Assembly: GCF_021555155.1 (NCBI RefSeq)
Contig: NZ_JAKGBU010000044.1
Location: 3,647-40,357, forward strand
Length of the DNA: 36,711 nt
Reading direction: 5' to 3'
Source of the DNA: Rhizobium alarense
Lineage (GTDB): Bacteria > Pseudomonadota > Alphaproteobacteria > Rhizobiales > Rhizobiaceae
In this document: positions 7,001 through 15,609 of the stretch, piece by piece
Position numbering within the stretch: the first letter of the stretch is position 1
Layout of the letters: the number at the start of each line of letters is the position of its first letter
Translations under genes and position numbers: made by a program
The notes under the pieces: generated by a model
Seen by the model: the letters and a program-made list of their open reading frames with translations, nothing else
Databases searched by the model: none
What the model was told of the DNA's origin: nothing

Positions 7001-8425
7001 TCAGCCGTTCCACAGCCCTTCGCGGGTGAGATCGTCCATCGTGAGCTCGATGCCCCTGCGCAGGATCGCGGTCATCTCCTCGATCTGGTCTGGCGAAATC
7101 GTCAGCGGCGGTGACATCACGCACATGTTGATGAGCGGCCGGACGAGCAAGCCGAGGTCGTGGCAGTGCCGGTCGATGCGCTTGCCGACTTCGAGATCGA
7201 GTGTCAGCGGATTGTTGCTGAAGCGGTCGGCGACGCATTCGACGCAGGCCATCAGCCCCATGCCGCGCACCTCGCCGACGAGCGGCAGGTCCTCGAGCGC
7301 CTTGAGGCTCTTCTGGAAATGATCCGAGACGGAACGGGCGTGTTCCAGCAGCCCGTCTTCCAGGATGTCGAGGTTCTTCAGCGCCACGGCACAGCCGACG
7401 GGATGGCTCGAATAGGTGAGCCCGTGCGCGAACATCGCCTCCGTATGGTTGGACCGCCGCAGATCCTCGAAAAGCCGGCCGGCGATCATCACGCCGCCGA
7501 GCGGGAAGTAGCCCGATGTCACGCCCTTGGCAAAAGTGATCATGTCCGGTTCGATGTCGAAGACCGCCTTCGACGCGAAGACCTCGCCGAGCCGGCCGAA
7601 GGCCGTCACCACCTCGTCGGCGATGAACAGGATGCCGTTTTCCCGGCAGAGCGCGTGCATGCGCTTGAGATAACCATCCGGCGGAACGATGACGCCGCCG
7701 GATGCCATGATCGGCTCGGCAATGAAGGCGCCGATGCGCTCCGCCCCTGTCGTCTCGATCACCTGGCGGAACTCCGCAACGAGGAAATCCGCAAAGGCTT
7801 CAAGGCTCATGCCGGCAGGCCGGCGGAACGGATCCGGACAGGTGAGCTTCACCACCTGCTCGCCCGCGCTGTCCATCCAGTCGTGGTCGCGCGGCCGGCC
7901 GTTGAGCGAGGCCGACAGATAGGTCGAGCCGTGATAGCCGCCCTGGCGCGAGACGATCAGTTTCTTCTCCGGCCGGCCCCTTACATTGTTGTAGAACTGC
8001 ATGAAGCGCAGCGCCGTCTCGACGGCCGACGAGCCGCCGGTCGTGTAGAAGACATGGTCGACACCGTCCGGCGCATGGCCGGCAAGCCGCCCGGAGAGAA
8101 TCGCCGAAGGCGCGTTGGTCGTGTACCAGGGCGAATTGTAGGAAAGCTCCATCGCCTGCGACGCCATGACGTCGGCCAGCGCCCTGTTGCGGTGGCCGGC
8201 ATTGACACACCACATGCCGGCCGGACCGTCGATCAGCCGCCGGCCGGCGGCGTCGGTGACATAAACGCCCTCGCCCGCCTCGATGCGCCCGCGCGCCTCC
8301 GCGCCGATCGAACCGGCGACCGGCCACGGCTGCACGAGATGCCGTTCGGCGATCCGTGTCAGATCGTCGGCGGGGAAATCGTCCGCACCCCTGCCTTCTC
8401 CCGCCGCCTTCGGTATCGCCGCCAT
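7001..8425 (-). CDS. Class III PLP-dependent aminotransferase (omega-amino acid/diamine type)
   Basis: The 474-residue enzyme shows the class III fold landmarks: GGSSAVETALR (about 130-140) for phosphate binding, YHGSTYLSASL (about 164), DEVVTAFGR with Asp270 pairing with the pyridine nitrogen, and Lys300 in TFAKGVTSG as the PLP-binding lysine. Relatives include putrescine-pyruvate, beta-alanine-pyruvate and other omega-transaminases, all cytosolic. A GAGGGAGA ribosome site supports ATG 8425. It is transcribed away from the transporter genes; operator 2 lies 72 nt upstream, so it belongs to the TetR regulon. Its likely job is to remove the amino group from an imported amine or from a product of its oxidation (inference). 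Confidence 0.9.
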   Translation of the reverse strand: MAAIPKAAGEGRGADDFPADDLTRIAERHLVQPWPVAGSIGAEARGRIEAGEGVYVTDAAGRRLIDGPAGMWCVNAGHRNRALADVMASQAMELSYNSPWYTTNAPSAILSGRLAGHAPDGVDHVFYTTGGSSAVETALRFMQFYNNVRGRPEKKLIVSRQGGYHGSTYLSASLNGRPRDHDWMDSAGEQVVKLTCPDPFRRPAGMSLEAFADFLVAEFRQVIETTGAERIGAFIAEPIMASGGVIVPPDGYLKRMHALCRENGILFIADEVVTAFGRLGEVFASKAVFDIEPDMITFAKGVTSGYFPLGGVMIAGRLFEDLRRSNHTEAMFAHGLTYSSHPVGCAVALKNLDILEDGLLEHARSVSDHFQKSLKALEDLPLVGEVRGMGLMACVECVADRFSNNPLTLDLEVGKRIDRHCHDLGLLVRPLINMCVMSPPLTISPDQIEEMTAILRRGIELTMDDLTREGLWNG

Positions 8426-8496
8426 GACATTCTCCCTCTATTCCATCAGGATCGATTTGGAACAAGAACATGAAAAGTCAGAAGTTTTCTCAACAT

Positions 8497-8514
8497 ATTG
8501 AATGTTCATTCAAT
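8497..8514. promoter_or_regulatory. Operator 2 of the BetI-like TetR regulon
   Basis: ATTGAATG-TT-CATTCAAT, a perfect inverted repeat of 8-bp arms, stands between the divergent aminotransferase and permease genes and could control both. It is the most symmetrical of the three sites in the region and best defines the consensus. Confidence 0.8.
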
Positions 8515-8603
8515 CAATATTGCAGAAATAGCACTTGATTTCAATGGGCATTTGGGCGCATGCTCGCTTCCGGGAACAGCAAACAGCCGAAAAGGCAGGC
8601 ACA

Positions 8604-8660
8604 ATGGGAAAAGCAGCTCTTGCATGCCGCAGGTGTTGTCGAAGGAGACCGCGCCGATGA
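8604..8660 (+). CDS. Possible arginine-rich leader peptide upstream of the permease gene
   Basis: An 18-codon frame, MGKAALACRRCCRRRPRR, lies in the 140-nt leader of the permease gene. Its TGA overlaps the permease ATG as ATGA, the geometry of translational coupling. Seven of 18 residues are Arg, several on codons uncommon in GC-rich rhizobia (AGG, AGA, CGA). Part of this is forced, because the permease ribosome site GAAGGAGA (8641-8648) lies within the frame. A weak AGGCAGG-type ribosome site precedes it. It may be a regulatory upstream ORF or chance. Confidence 0.22.
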   Translation: MGKAALACRRCCRRRPRR

Positions 8661-9574
8661 CGGCGGCGGCGATCGGCACGCTCGCCGAAGCGCCCCCCGA
8701 GGCCGGGCGAACCCGCTGGCGGGACGGCGAGGAGGCGCGTGGCCTGGCGATGATCTCGCCCACCCTGCTCTACGCGCTCGCGCTGCTGTTTCTGCCCGTC
8801 CTCATCGTCATCGCCTACAGCTTCTGGACCCAGGACTACCTGACGATCGACCGGACCGTCACCCTCGAAAACTACCGCCAGGCGCTGACCGAGCCGATCT
8901 ATCGCGACCTCTTCATCCGCTCGCTCTGGATTTCGCTCGCCGTCAGCATCGTCACCGTCGTCTTCTCCTATCCGATCGCCTGGTTCATCTCCTTCCATGG
9001 CGGCGTCCACAAGAACCTCTGGCTCTTTCTCGTCACCGTGCCCTGCTGGACGAGCTATCTGCTGCGCGTCATGTCCTGGAAGGTCATCCTCGGCTACGGC
9101 GGCGTGATGAACACGGGGCTCAAGTCGCTCGGCATCATCGAGCAACCGCTGACCTCCCTGCTCTACAATTCCAACGCCGTCGTGATCACGCTCGTCCATA
9201 GCTGGGCCGCCTTCGCCATCCTGCCGATCTACGTCTCGCTGCAGAAGATCGACCGTTCGCTGATCGAGGCGGCGCGTGACTTGGGCGACAGCCGGCTGCG
9301 TGCCTTCCTGCGCGTCACGCTGCCCCTGTCGCTGCCGGGCGTCATCTCCGCCTTCCTCATCGTCATGATCCCGACCGTCGGCGACTACGTGACGCCGCGC
9401 CTCGTCGGCGGCAAGGACGGCGTGATGATCGCGACCGCCATCCAGGCGCAGTTCGGCAAGGCGGCGAACTGGCCGCTCGGCGCCGCGCTTTCCGTAACGA
9501 CGATGATCCTCGTCTCCCTTGTCGCTGCCGCCGTCGTGCTCGGCCTGCGGTCCGTCGTCCGGAGGATCCGATGA
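8657..9574 (+). CDS. Polyamine-type ABC transporter permease 1 (PotB-like)
   Basis: The 305-residue inner membrane protein has about six transmembrane helices, the first at about 30-55 (LLYALALLFLPVLIVIAYSF). The EAA loop that docks to the ATPase is visible as IEAARDLGDSRLRAFLRVTLPLSLPG. It resembles PotB/PotH permeases, which pass spermidine, putrescine and other cationic or opine-like compounds. I chose ATG 8657 for its GAAGGAGA ribosome site 8 nt upstream; the longer frame from 8498 starts inside the operator. Its stop overlaps the next gene by ATGA. It is the first full-size gene of a three-gene transport operon under operator 2. Confidence 0.9.
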   Translation: MTAAAIGTLAEAPPEAGRTRWRDGEEARGLAMISPTLLYALALLFLPVLIVIAYSFWTQDYLTIDRTVTLENYRQALTEPIYRDLFIRSLWISLAVSIVTVVFSYPIAWFISFHGGVHKNLWLFLVTVPCWTSYLLRVMSWKVILGYGGVMNTGLKSLGIIEQPLTSLLYNSNAVVITLVHSWAAFAILPIYVSLQKIDRSLIEAARDLGDSRLRAFLRVTLPLSLPGVISAFLIVMIPTVGDYVTPRLVGGKDGVMIATAIQAQFGKAANWPLGAALSVTTMILVSLVAAAVVLGLRSVVRRIR

Positions 9575-10395
9575 CCGCACTCACCCGACGCCTTGCCGTC
9601 CTGCCCTGGCTGCCGGCCTATGTGGCCCTCTATTTCCTGTTCCTCTATCTGCCGATCCTGCTGCTGCCGATCTTTTCGTTCAACAACGCGGCGACGACCA
9701 CCTTCCCGCTCGCCGGCTTCACGACGAAGTGGTACGCCTCGCTCGCCGGCAATTCGGAGATGCAGGGCGCCGCCTGGAACAGCCTGGTCGTCGGCATTTC
9801 CGTCTCGATCCTGTCAACGACGCTCGGCATCTGCGCCGCCCGCGCCGTCACGCGCTACCGCTTCCGCGGCCAGAAGGCGGCGACCGGCCTCATCATGGCG
9901 CCGCTCTTTCTGCCGGAGATCATCGTCGCCGTCTCGCTTCTGATGATCGTGCTGGCGCTCGGCGTCCAGCTCTCCCTCGTCACGGTCATCCTCGGCCAGA
10001 CGGTCTTCTGCGTGCCCTATGCCATGTCGGTTCTGATCTCCGGCTTCGAGGGTTTCGACCGCAGCCTTGAGGAAGCCTCTTTCGATCTCGGCGAAACGGC
10101 GATCGGCACCTTCCGGCGCGTCACCCTGCCGGTCGTCGCCCCGGCCATCCTGTCGAGCCTGCTCGTCACCTTCACCATCTCGCTCGACGAGTTCATCCTC
10201 GCCTTCTTCCTCTCCGGCACCGAACCGACGCTGCCGGTCTATATCTGGGGCCAGTTGCGCTTCGCGGCGAAGCTGCCCGGCGTGCTGGCGCTCGGCACCA
10301 TCATGATCGCCGCCACCGTCGTCCTGCTCACCGTCGCCGAAATCCTGCGCCGCCGCGCCGAAGCGCGCACCGAGGCGGCCCGCGTCGCCCCCTAG
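9571..10395 (+). CDS. Polyamine-type ABC transporter permease 2 (PotC-like)
   Basis: The 274-residue membrane protein has about six transmembrane helices, beginning at LPAYVALYFLFLYLPILLLPIFSF. Its EAA loop reads LEEASFDLGETAIGTFRRVTLPVVAP, and FTISLDEFILAFFLSG is the usual PotC-family helix before the last membrane segment. It pairs with the upstream permease to form the transmembrane channel. The ATG overlaps the previous stop by 4 nt. The ribosome site of the following ATPase gene begins right at this gene's stop codon (TAGGAGAA), so the three genes are tightly coupled. Confidence 0.9.
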   Translation: MTALTRRLAVLPWLPAYVALYFLFLYLPILLLPIFSFNNAATTTFPLAGFTTKWYASLAGNSEMQGAAWNSLVVGISVSILSTTLGICAARAVTRYRFRGQKAATGLIMAPLFLPEIIVAVSLLMIVLALGVQLSLVTVILGQTVFCVPYAMSVLISGFEGFDRSLEEASFDLGETAIGTFRRVTLPVVAPAILSSLLVTFTISLDEFILAFFLSGTEPTLPVYIWGQLRFAAKLPGVLALGTIMIAATVVLLTVAEILRRRAEARTEAARVAP

Positions 10396-10404
10396 GAGAA
10401 CCCG

Positions 10405-11514
10405 ATGCCCGAACGCACCATGATCGCGATCGAGAACGTTTCGAAATACTACGGCATCTACAAGGCGCTGGACGACGTCTCGCTCGACATTGCCGAGGGC
10501 GAATTCTTCTCGCTGCTCGGCCCTTCGGGCTGCGGCAAGACCACGCTGTTGCGCGCGATCGCCGGCTTCGACGTGCCGTCGAACGGCGAGATCTATATCG
10601 ACGGCGTCGCCTCCACGCATCTGCCCGCCAACCGGCGGCCGACCAACATGGTCTTCCAGAACTATGCGATCTTTCCGCATCTCGATGTCGGCGAGAACGT
10701 CGCCTACGGGCTGAAGCGGCTGAGGCTCGGCGACAGCGAGGAGCGGCGCCGCGTCGACGAGGCGCTCGGCATGGTGCGGCTGACGGGACTCGGCAAGCGC
10801 AAGGCGCACGAGCTTTCCGGCGGCCAGCGCCAGCGCGTGGCGCTCGCCCGCGCGCTCGTCATGCGGCCGAAGGTGCTGCTGCTCGACGAGCCGCTCTCGG
10901 CGCTCGACAAGAAGCTGCGCGAGGAGATGCAGGTGGAACTGCGCATGCTGCAGAAACAGGTCGGCATCACCTTCATCCTCGTAACGCATGACCAGTACGA
11001 GGCGCTCGCGCTGTCCGACCGCATCGCCGTCATGTTCGGCGGCAGGATCGCCCAGATCGCGACGCCGAAGGACATCTACCAGCGGCCGCGCACCCGCAAG
11101 GTCGCCGATTTCCTCGGCGGCATGAACTTCCTCTCCGGCCGCCTCGCCGGCGAGCAGTCCGGCAGCGTCTCCGTCGAGGCGGCGAAATTCGGCACGATCA
11201 GCCTCGCCAAGCCGCAGGGTTTCGCGGCCGCCAACGGTCGCGTGACACTCGGCATCCGCCCCGAGCGCCTGCGGCTTCTCTGGGACGACGCCCACGCGCC
11301 GAACGAACTCAAGGGACGTGTCGAGAACCGCGCCTATTTCGGCGAGGTCACACATCTGACGGTCGGCGTCGACGGCCTGGAGCAGCCGCTGTCCATGGTG
11401 GAGACCAATGACTACGGCGCCGACGACCTGCCGATCGGCGCCGAGATCCGCCTCGCCTACGACCCGGACGCGTTCGTGCTGCTGTCGGAGGATCCGCCGG
11501 TGGAGCGGGTATGA
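10405..11514 (+). CDS. Polyamine-type ABC transporter ATPase (PotA-like)
   Basis: The 369-residue protein is a complete ABC ATPase with a C-terminal TOBE-type regulatory domain. Walker A is GPSGCGKTT (39-47), the Q-loop is FQNYAIFPHL, the signature is LSGGQ (137-141), Walker B is LLLDEP (Asp161-Glu162), and the switch histidine is in VTHDQYEALAL. It drives import through the two permeases encoded just upstream. It is 16 nt from the convergent amine oxidase gene. The cognate binding protein is encoded on the other strand (12826-13908), so this transporter is split over two operons of the same regulon. Confidence 0.93.
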   Translation: MPERTMIAIENVSKYYGIYKALDDVSLDIAEGEFFSLLGPSGCGKTTLLRAIAGFDVPSNGEIYIDGVASTHLPANRRPTNMVFQNYAIFPHLDVGENVAYGLKRLRLGDSEERRRVDEALGMVRLTGLGKRKAHELSGGQRQRVALARALVMRPKVLLLDEPLSALDKKLREEMQVELRMLQKQVGITFILVTHDQYEALALSDRIAVMFGGRIAQIATPKDIYQRPRTRKVADFLGGMNFLSGRLAGEQSGSVSVEAAKFGTISLAKPQGFAAANGRVTLGIRPERLRLLWDDAHAPNELKGRVENRAYFGEVTHLTVGVDGLEQPLSMVETNDYGADDLPIGAEIRLAYDPDAFVLLSEDPPVERV

Positions 11515-11530
11515 ACGAGCGGTCCGGCGT

Positions 11531-12826
11531 TCAGGCCGACGCGCCTGCGGTCCTGGCGGCAAAGGAAGACAGCACCCGGTCCGCCGCAGCCCGGCCGGCG
11601 ACAATCGCCCCCTCCACATAGCCGGGAAAGGACGGCGCGATCTCCGAGCAGGCGAAGTGGACCGGCGGCTGGCCTTCGAGGAGCCGCGCTTCCGCGGCGT
11701 AGCCGTCCATGGCAAGGATGCAGTCGCTGTAGCCGCCGCCGCTCCAGTCGTCGTCCGTCCAGTCGCGCATGACCACGTCGCGCGCGTCGCGGGCCTCAGG
11801 GCCGAGCGCGGCGGCGAGCCGGTCCAGCATGTCCGCACGCGTCGCCGCCTCGCCCGCCGGCCGCCAGAGCTCCGCCGTCGGCCCGCCGGCAAAGACGACC
11901 AGCACCGCCTCTTCGGCGCTCCGGCTCACGTCGCAGCAGAAGAGGCCGATCGGCTCGCGCCACATCACCATGCCGCTCAGACCCCGGTCGCGCCAGAACG
12001 CACGGCGATAGCGCACGAAGGCCTTGACCACCTTGCCGCTTTCCCAGGCGGAGAGCGCGCCGGCGAGCGGTTCGGGAAGCGGCGGGTCGCAGGCGATGCG
12101 CGCGGCCATCACCGGCGGCACGGCAAGGACAAAGCAACGGGCGGCATGGCGACTGCCGCCGGCCAGCACCTCGACGCCGGCCGCGCCGTGCACGATCCGC
12201 TCGACGGGCGCGTTGAGCCGCAACCGGTCGCCGAGCGTCGCCGCGAGCCGTTCCGCGAGCCCATGCATCGTCTCGCCAAGCGAATACTGCAGTTCCGGCA
12301 CATCATTGGTGATGCGCCGGTCGTTGGAGGCGAGGTACCAGAGCGGCAGGCGGCGGGCCGGCTGGCACCACAGGCCCTCCACCAGTGCGCGGAACGCGCT
12401 GCGGCCCTCCGCGCTTTCGCCCTGTCCCGCGAGCCAGTCGGCGACATGCAGGCCGGCAACGGCCGGATCCGCGGGATCGAGCGCGTCGATGCGCGCCCTC
12501 AGCGCGGCGAGTTCGTCATGGATGCGCGCCGTCTCCCGCGCGTCGACGGGCGGTTGCAGCAGCGACATTCCCGTGACGGGCGTGGGCACCGGCGTCGTGC
12601 CGAGACGGCGCGCGAGCGCCATGACGTTCGGCATGTCGTCGCAGAGAAACTGGCCGCCCGTGTCGAGCCGCAGGCCATCCGGCAGCGTGACGGACTCGAC
12701 CCGCCCTCCGACCCGGTCGCGGGCCTCGAGAACCAGCACATCGCAGCCGGCATCCGTCAGGCTCCGCGCAGCGGAAAGGCCGGCAAAGCCGGCCCCCACC
12801 ACGATCACATCAAGCGGCTTTGCCAT
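11531..12826 (-). CDS. FAD-dependent amine oxidase (monoamine oxidase family)
   Basis: The 431-residue protein begins with a Rossmann FAD motif, VIVVGAGFAGLSAARSL, an acidic residue in VLEARDRVGGR (about 33-42) and the GGR/GGQ contacts typical of flavin monoamine oxidases and related amino-acid oxidases. The C-terminal FAD contact is FACSEIAPSFPGYVEGAIVAGRAAAD. The expected reaction is oxidation of a primary or secondary amine to an imine/aldehyde with reduction of O2 or another acceptor. There is no signal peptide, so it is cytosolic. The ATG overlaps the TGA of the binding-protein gene (TGATG), so it is made together with the transporter's binding protein. An in-frame TTG one codon earlier is a less likely start. 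Confidence 0.85.
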   Translation of the reverse strand: MAKPLDVIVVGAGFAGLSAARSLTDAGCDVLVLEARDRVGGRVESVTLPDGLRLDTGGQFLCDDMPNVMALARRLGTTPVPTPVTGMSLLQPPVDARETARIHDELAALRARIDALDPADPAVAGLHVADWLAGQGESAEGRSAFRALVEGLWCQPARRLPLWYLASNDRRITNDVPELQYSLGETMHGLAERLAATLGDRLRLNAPVERIVHGAAGVEVLAGGSRHAARCFVLAVPPVMAARIACDPPLPEPLAGALSAWESGKVVKAFVRYRRAFWRDRGLSGMVMWREPIGLFCCDVSRSAEEAVLVVFAGGPTAELWRPAGEAATRADMLDRLAAALGPEARDARDVVMRDWTDDDWSGGGYSDCILAMDGYAAEARLLEGQPPVHFACSEIAPSFPGYVEGAIVAGRAAADRVLSSFAARTAGASA

Positions 12827-13908
12827 CAATAGCCCGATTTGATCTTCTCGAACTCGGCGATCATCTTCTGGCGAAGTTCGGTCGGCATCGGCGCCTGGAA
12901 GAGCGTGTTTGCGACAAACTGGTCGACATTGTCATAGCCCTTGTCGGCGAGGATCTTCGCATCGACGGCTGCCATGCCCTTGGCGTTCGAGTGGCCGTAG
13001 CCCCAACTCTCGACCATGTAGGCGGCGATCGCCGGATCGGTCACGGCGTTCATGTAATCGTAGGCCTTCTCTTCGCTACCCTCGGCGCCCTTGAGGCGCA
13101 CATAGCCGCAGACCCAGGTGGAAAGTCCCTCGGCCGTGTCCTTCTTGATCGCCGCCGGAACGCCATCCGCCTGGAGCGTCGTCGCCGTCTCGTTCCAGGC
13201 CCAGGCGAGATCGACCTCGCCGCTCGCCATGGCCTGGCTGAGATCCGTATTGTCCGTCCAGTAGAGCCGGACGTTCTTGTGGACGTCACGCAGGAAGTCG
13301 GAGGCCTGCTTGAACTGTTCGTCGGTCAGCGTCGTCCAGTCCTTCACGCCGATGGCGAGGCTCGCCAGCGCATAGGCGTCGTCGACATTGTCGCCGATCG
13401 ACACGCGATCCTTGAACTTGGGATCGGCAAAGGCCTTGAGCGAGGCGACCTCCTCAGGCTTCACCGTGTCGGTCCGATAGGTCAGCACCGTGTTGCCCCA
13501 GTCGAAGGGAATCATCCAGGCGGTACCGTCCGCGGAGGTCATCAAATCCTTCATCGCCTTCAGACCCGGCAGGGTGTCGTTCCAGGCCGTGAGCTTGGCG
13601 GTGTCGAGCGGTTCCAGCAGGCCGGCCTCGCGCCATTTGACGACGCTCTGCGAACAGGGATGGGCAAGATCCGCCTTGAAGCCGGCACGCAGCTTCTGAA
13701 AGGCTTCCTCCTCATCGCCGAAGAAGGAGAAGTCGGGCGAGCCTTCATATTTCCCGGTATAGGCCGGATGGAAGGCCGGATCCTCGTAGCCGGACCAGTC
13801 GAAGACGGTCAGGGTATCGGCGGCCGCTGCGGGGAATGCCGCCGAGAGCGCCAGCGTGGCGGCGCATGCGGCCGAGGTGAAATGTCCTGCAATCATGCGA
13901 ATGGTCAT
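12826..13908 (-). CDS. Periplasmic binding protein of the polyamine-type ABC transporter (PotD-like)
   Basis: The 360-residue protein has a signal peptide (IAGHFTSAACAATLALSAAF, cleavage likely after AAAA at residue 30). The mature start DTLTVFDWSGYEDP is the typical first strand of PotD/PotF-type binding proteins. Other family features are FFGDEEEAFQKLRAGFKADLAHPC and AWAWNETATTL near the ligand cleft. ATG 13908 has an AAGGAG ribosome site 7 nt upstream; the longer frame to 14229 runs under the TetR gene and is not coding. It lies between the TetR gene and the amine oxidase in one operon. Ligand class (polyamine, opine-like or other cationic compound) is inferred only from the family. Confidence 0.92.
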   Translation of the reverse strand: MTIRMIAGHFTSAACAATLALSAAFPAAAADTLTVFDWSGYEDPAFHPAYTGKYEGSPDFSFFGDEEEAFQKLRAGFKADLAHPCSQSVVKWREAGLLEPLDTAKLTAWNDTLPGLKAMKDLMTSADGTAWMIPFDWGNTVLTYRTDTVKPEEVASLKAFADPKFKDRVSIGDNVDDAYALASLAIGVKDWTTLTDEQFKQASDFLRDVHKNVRLYWTDNTDLSQAMASGEVDLAWAWNETATTLQADGVPAAIKKDTAEGLSTWVCGYVRLKGAEGSEEKAYDYMNAVTDPAIAAYMVESWGYGHSNAKGMAAVDAKILADKGYDNVDQFVANTLFQAPMPTELRQKMIAEFEKIKSGY

Positions 13909-13937
13909 TGTCTGCTCCTTCCCCGTTTTCGGGTTCC

Positions 13938-14642
13938 CTATTTTGGTCCCTGGTAGCTCACATGGTTCGGAAAGGCGGTAACGATGAAGACGATCGCCGC
14001 TTCGTGCGCCGTCTCGCGCGTCGTGCCGTCCCCCATCATCAGCCTCAGCCACAGCCCTTCCAGCATGGCGCACAGCGAAAGCGCCATGGGCTCCGGTGCA
14101 TAGTCGTAGCCGCCTTCGGCCTTCAGCTCGGCGCAGAGCGCGATCACCGTCTCCTGGTATTTCACGTCGCGCGCGCCGCAGAGCGCCTGGTAGGTCGGGC
14201 GCGACTTGGCCTCGCCCCAGAAGGCGCACCAGGCAGCGAGCTTGCGCTTCGTGCAGATGCGGCGATCGAAATCGGCGGCGACGACCGCCCAGAGCCGGTC
14301 CGCCGGCCGCGGACCCGCCCGGTCGAGTGCCGCCTGCCAGTGCACGGCATACTCGTCGGCCATGTATTGCAGCGTCGCGACAAGCAGCTTTTCCTTGCTT
14401 TCGAAATGAAAGTTGACGATGCCGCGCGAGAGATTGGCACCATCGGCGACATCGGCGAGCGTCGTCTCCGAATAGCCGCGTTTGGCGAGCGAATCGATCG
14501 TCGCCTCGATCAGTTGCTGACGCCTGGTTTCCTTGGACGCCTTGCGCCCCTTCCGCTCACCCTCGGCCGCATCCTGCTCGGCCGCATTCACCCGCATCTT
14601 CATGGTCACCTTGCCCTTGGGATTGCGCAGCGTCACGGTCAC
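13938..14642 (-). CDS. TetR-family repressor, BetI-like
   Basis: The 234-residue regulator has a TetR helix-turn-helix at about 58-80 ([21 protein letters not shown]) after a charged N-terminal tail. The ligand domain shows BetI-like features: [21 protein letters not shown], and near the end [15 protein letters not shown]. BetI proteins repress choline/betaine genes and are released by quaternary amines. I chose GTG 14642 because it overlaps the methyltransferase stop as GTGA and has a GGGAGG ribosome site 5 nt upstream; ATGs at 14603 and 14597 are alternatives. Three matching inverted repeats at 2987, 8497 and 15537 are its likely operators. The third lies in its own operon's promoter region, so it is probably autoregulated. 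Confidence 0.88.
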   Translation of the reverse strand: MTVTLRNPKGKVTMKMRVNAAEQDAAEGERKGRKASKETRRQQLIEATIDSLAKRGYSETTLADVADGANLSRGIVNFHFESKEKLLVATLQYMADEYAVHWQAALDRAGPRPADRLWAVVAADFDRRICTKRKLAAWCAFWGEAKSRPTYQALCGARDVKYQETVIALCAELKAEGGYDYAPEPMALSLCAMLEGLWLRLMMGDGTTRETAHEAAIVFIVTAFPNHVSYQGPK

Positions 14643-15454
14643 GGAGCCCTCCCGTTCGGCTTGCTGCCGCGCAGATGAGTGGGGCAATGTTCGCCCGAGT
14701 CAAGAACCTTCTGCATGGCGGCCCAGGTGCGGATATTCTTCTCGACATAGGCCTCGCCGACGGCCGCGGCGGCCTCCGCATAGAGCGACCCCCTGAGCCG
14801 CTCCAACTCGCCGCGCGCCACCTCCCGGTACCAGGCGTTGCGGTTTTCCGCCGATGCGTCGACGAAGCCGGCGGCGGTCATCGCGGCCAGATAGCGGCGC
14901 GGTGACGCCATGCCGAAGCTCAGGCCCTCGGCCGCGACATAGGCCTTCATGTCGTCGGACGGCTCGCCGTCATGCGCGATCAGCCAGTCGGAGGCGGCAA
15001 GGCGGCCGCCCGGCTTCAGCACGCGATAGAGTTCGCCGAACAGCCATTCCTTGTCGGCCACGTGGATCATCGCATCCTTGGAGAACACGAGGTCGAAACT
15101 GTCGTCGTTAAACGGAAGCCGCCCCGGCGGGCTCGCGACGAACTGGACGACGGAAGCCAGCCCCGCCGCCGCGGCCGCCGCGCGGGCGCGGTCCACGACA
15201 GGCTGCTCGACATCGTAGCCCACAACGCCGGCGGGATCGTAGGTCCGCGCGATGTGCAGCGAGATGCCGCCGGCGCCGCAGCCGAAATCGAGCACCGTCC
15301 GCCCCTTGAGAGCAAGCCCCATCAGCACGCGATCGACCTCCGCGGAGCCGCCCGGCGAGAGATAACCCTCCCCCCAGAGCGCCTCGAGAAAACGGATCGC
15401 CGCCTCGTCGTATTCCGGCTCGCGTTCACCCATGCCCGACCCCGCAGACCCCAT
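14639..15454 (-). CDS. SAM-dependent class I methyltransferase (N-methyltransferase-like)
   Basis: The 271-residue enzyme has the SAM-binding motif [11 protein letters not shown] (about 54-63), an acidic motif II region in [11 protein letters not shown], and the post-motif stretch [27 protein letters not shown]. That last stretch resembles phosphoethanolamine and glycine/sarcosine-type N-methyltransferases. The methyl acceptor is unknown. It is the first gene of the operon methyltransferase-TetR-binding protein-amine oxidase, and its stop overlaps the TetR start. A methyl-adding enzyme among demethylating and oxidising genes is odd; it might make the inducer or recycle an intermediate (inference). 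The start is either ATG 15454 or ATG 15433; neither has a strong ribosome site. Confidence 0.82.
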   Translation of the reverse strand: MGSAGSGMGEREPEYDEAAIRFLEALWGEGYLSPGGSAEVDRVLMGLALKGRTVLDFGCGAGGISLHIARTYDPAGVVGYDVEQPVVDRARAAAAAAGLASVVQFVASPPGRLPFNDDSFDLVFSKDAMIHVADKEWLFGELYRVLKPGGRLAASDWLIAHDGEPSDDMKAYVAAEGLSFGMASPRRYLAAMTAAGFVDASAENRNAWYREVARGELERLRGSLYAEAAAAVGEAYVEKNIRTWAAMQKVLDSGEHCPTHLRGSKPNGRAP

Positions 15455-15536
15455 GCCGACCCCTATCCCCCTGCATTCGCCAACATCGCTTCGTATCGAA
15501 ATTCTAGCGCATAATCAGATGATTGCAATATACTTG

Positions 15537-15552
15537 CTGAATATTCATTCAA
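15537..15552. promoter_or_regulatory. Operator 3 of the BetI-like TetR regulon
   Basis: CTGAATA-TT-CATTCAA stands in the 155-nt gap between the divergent methyltransferase and FAD oxidoreductase genes. The right arm is identical to operator 2; the left arm matches at 5 of 7 positions. It could control both directions, including the TetR gene itself. Confidence 0.7.
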
Positions 15553-15609
15553 AATCTCTGGACAGGATTTTGCTTTTGATGCAGCCTTTAAGCAGAGGGA
15601 GAACATGCG

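Noticed and set aside
9814-11892. 692-aa frame antisense to the permease and ATPase genes
   Set aside because: Typical GC-rich shadow frame. It runs under two well-defined ABC genes and part of the amine oxidase, and its composition is Arg/Asp/Glu/His-rich.
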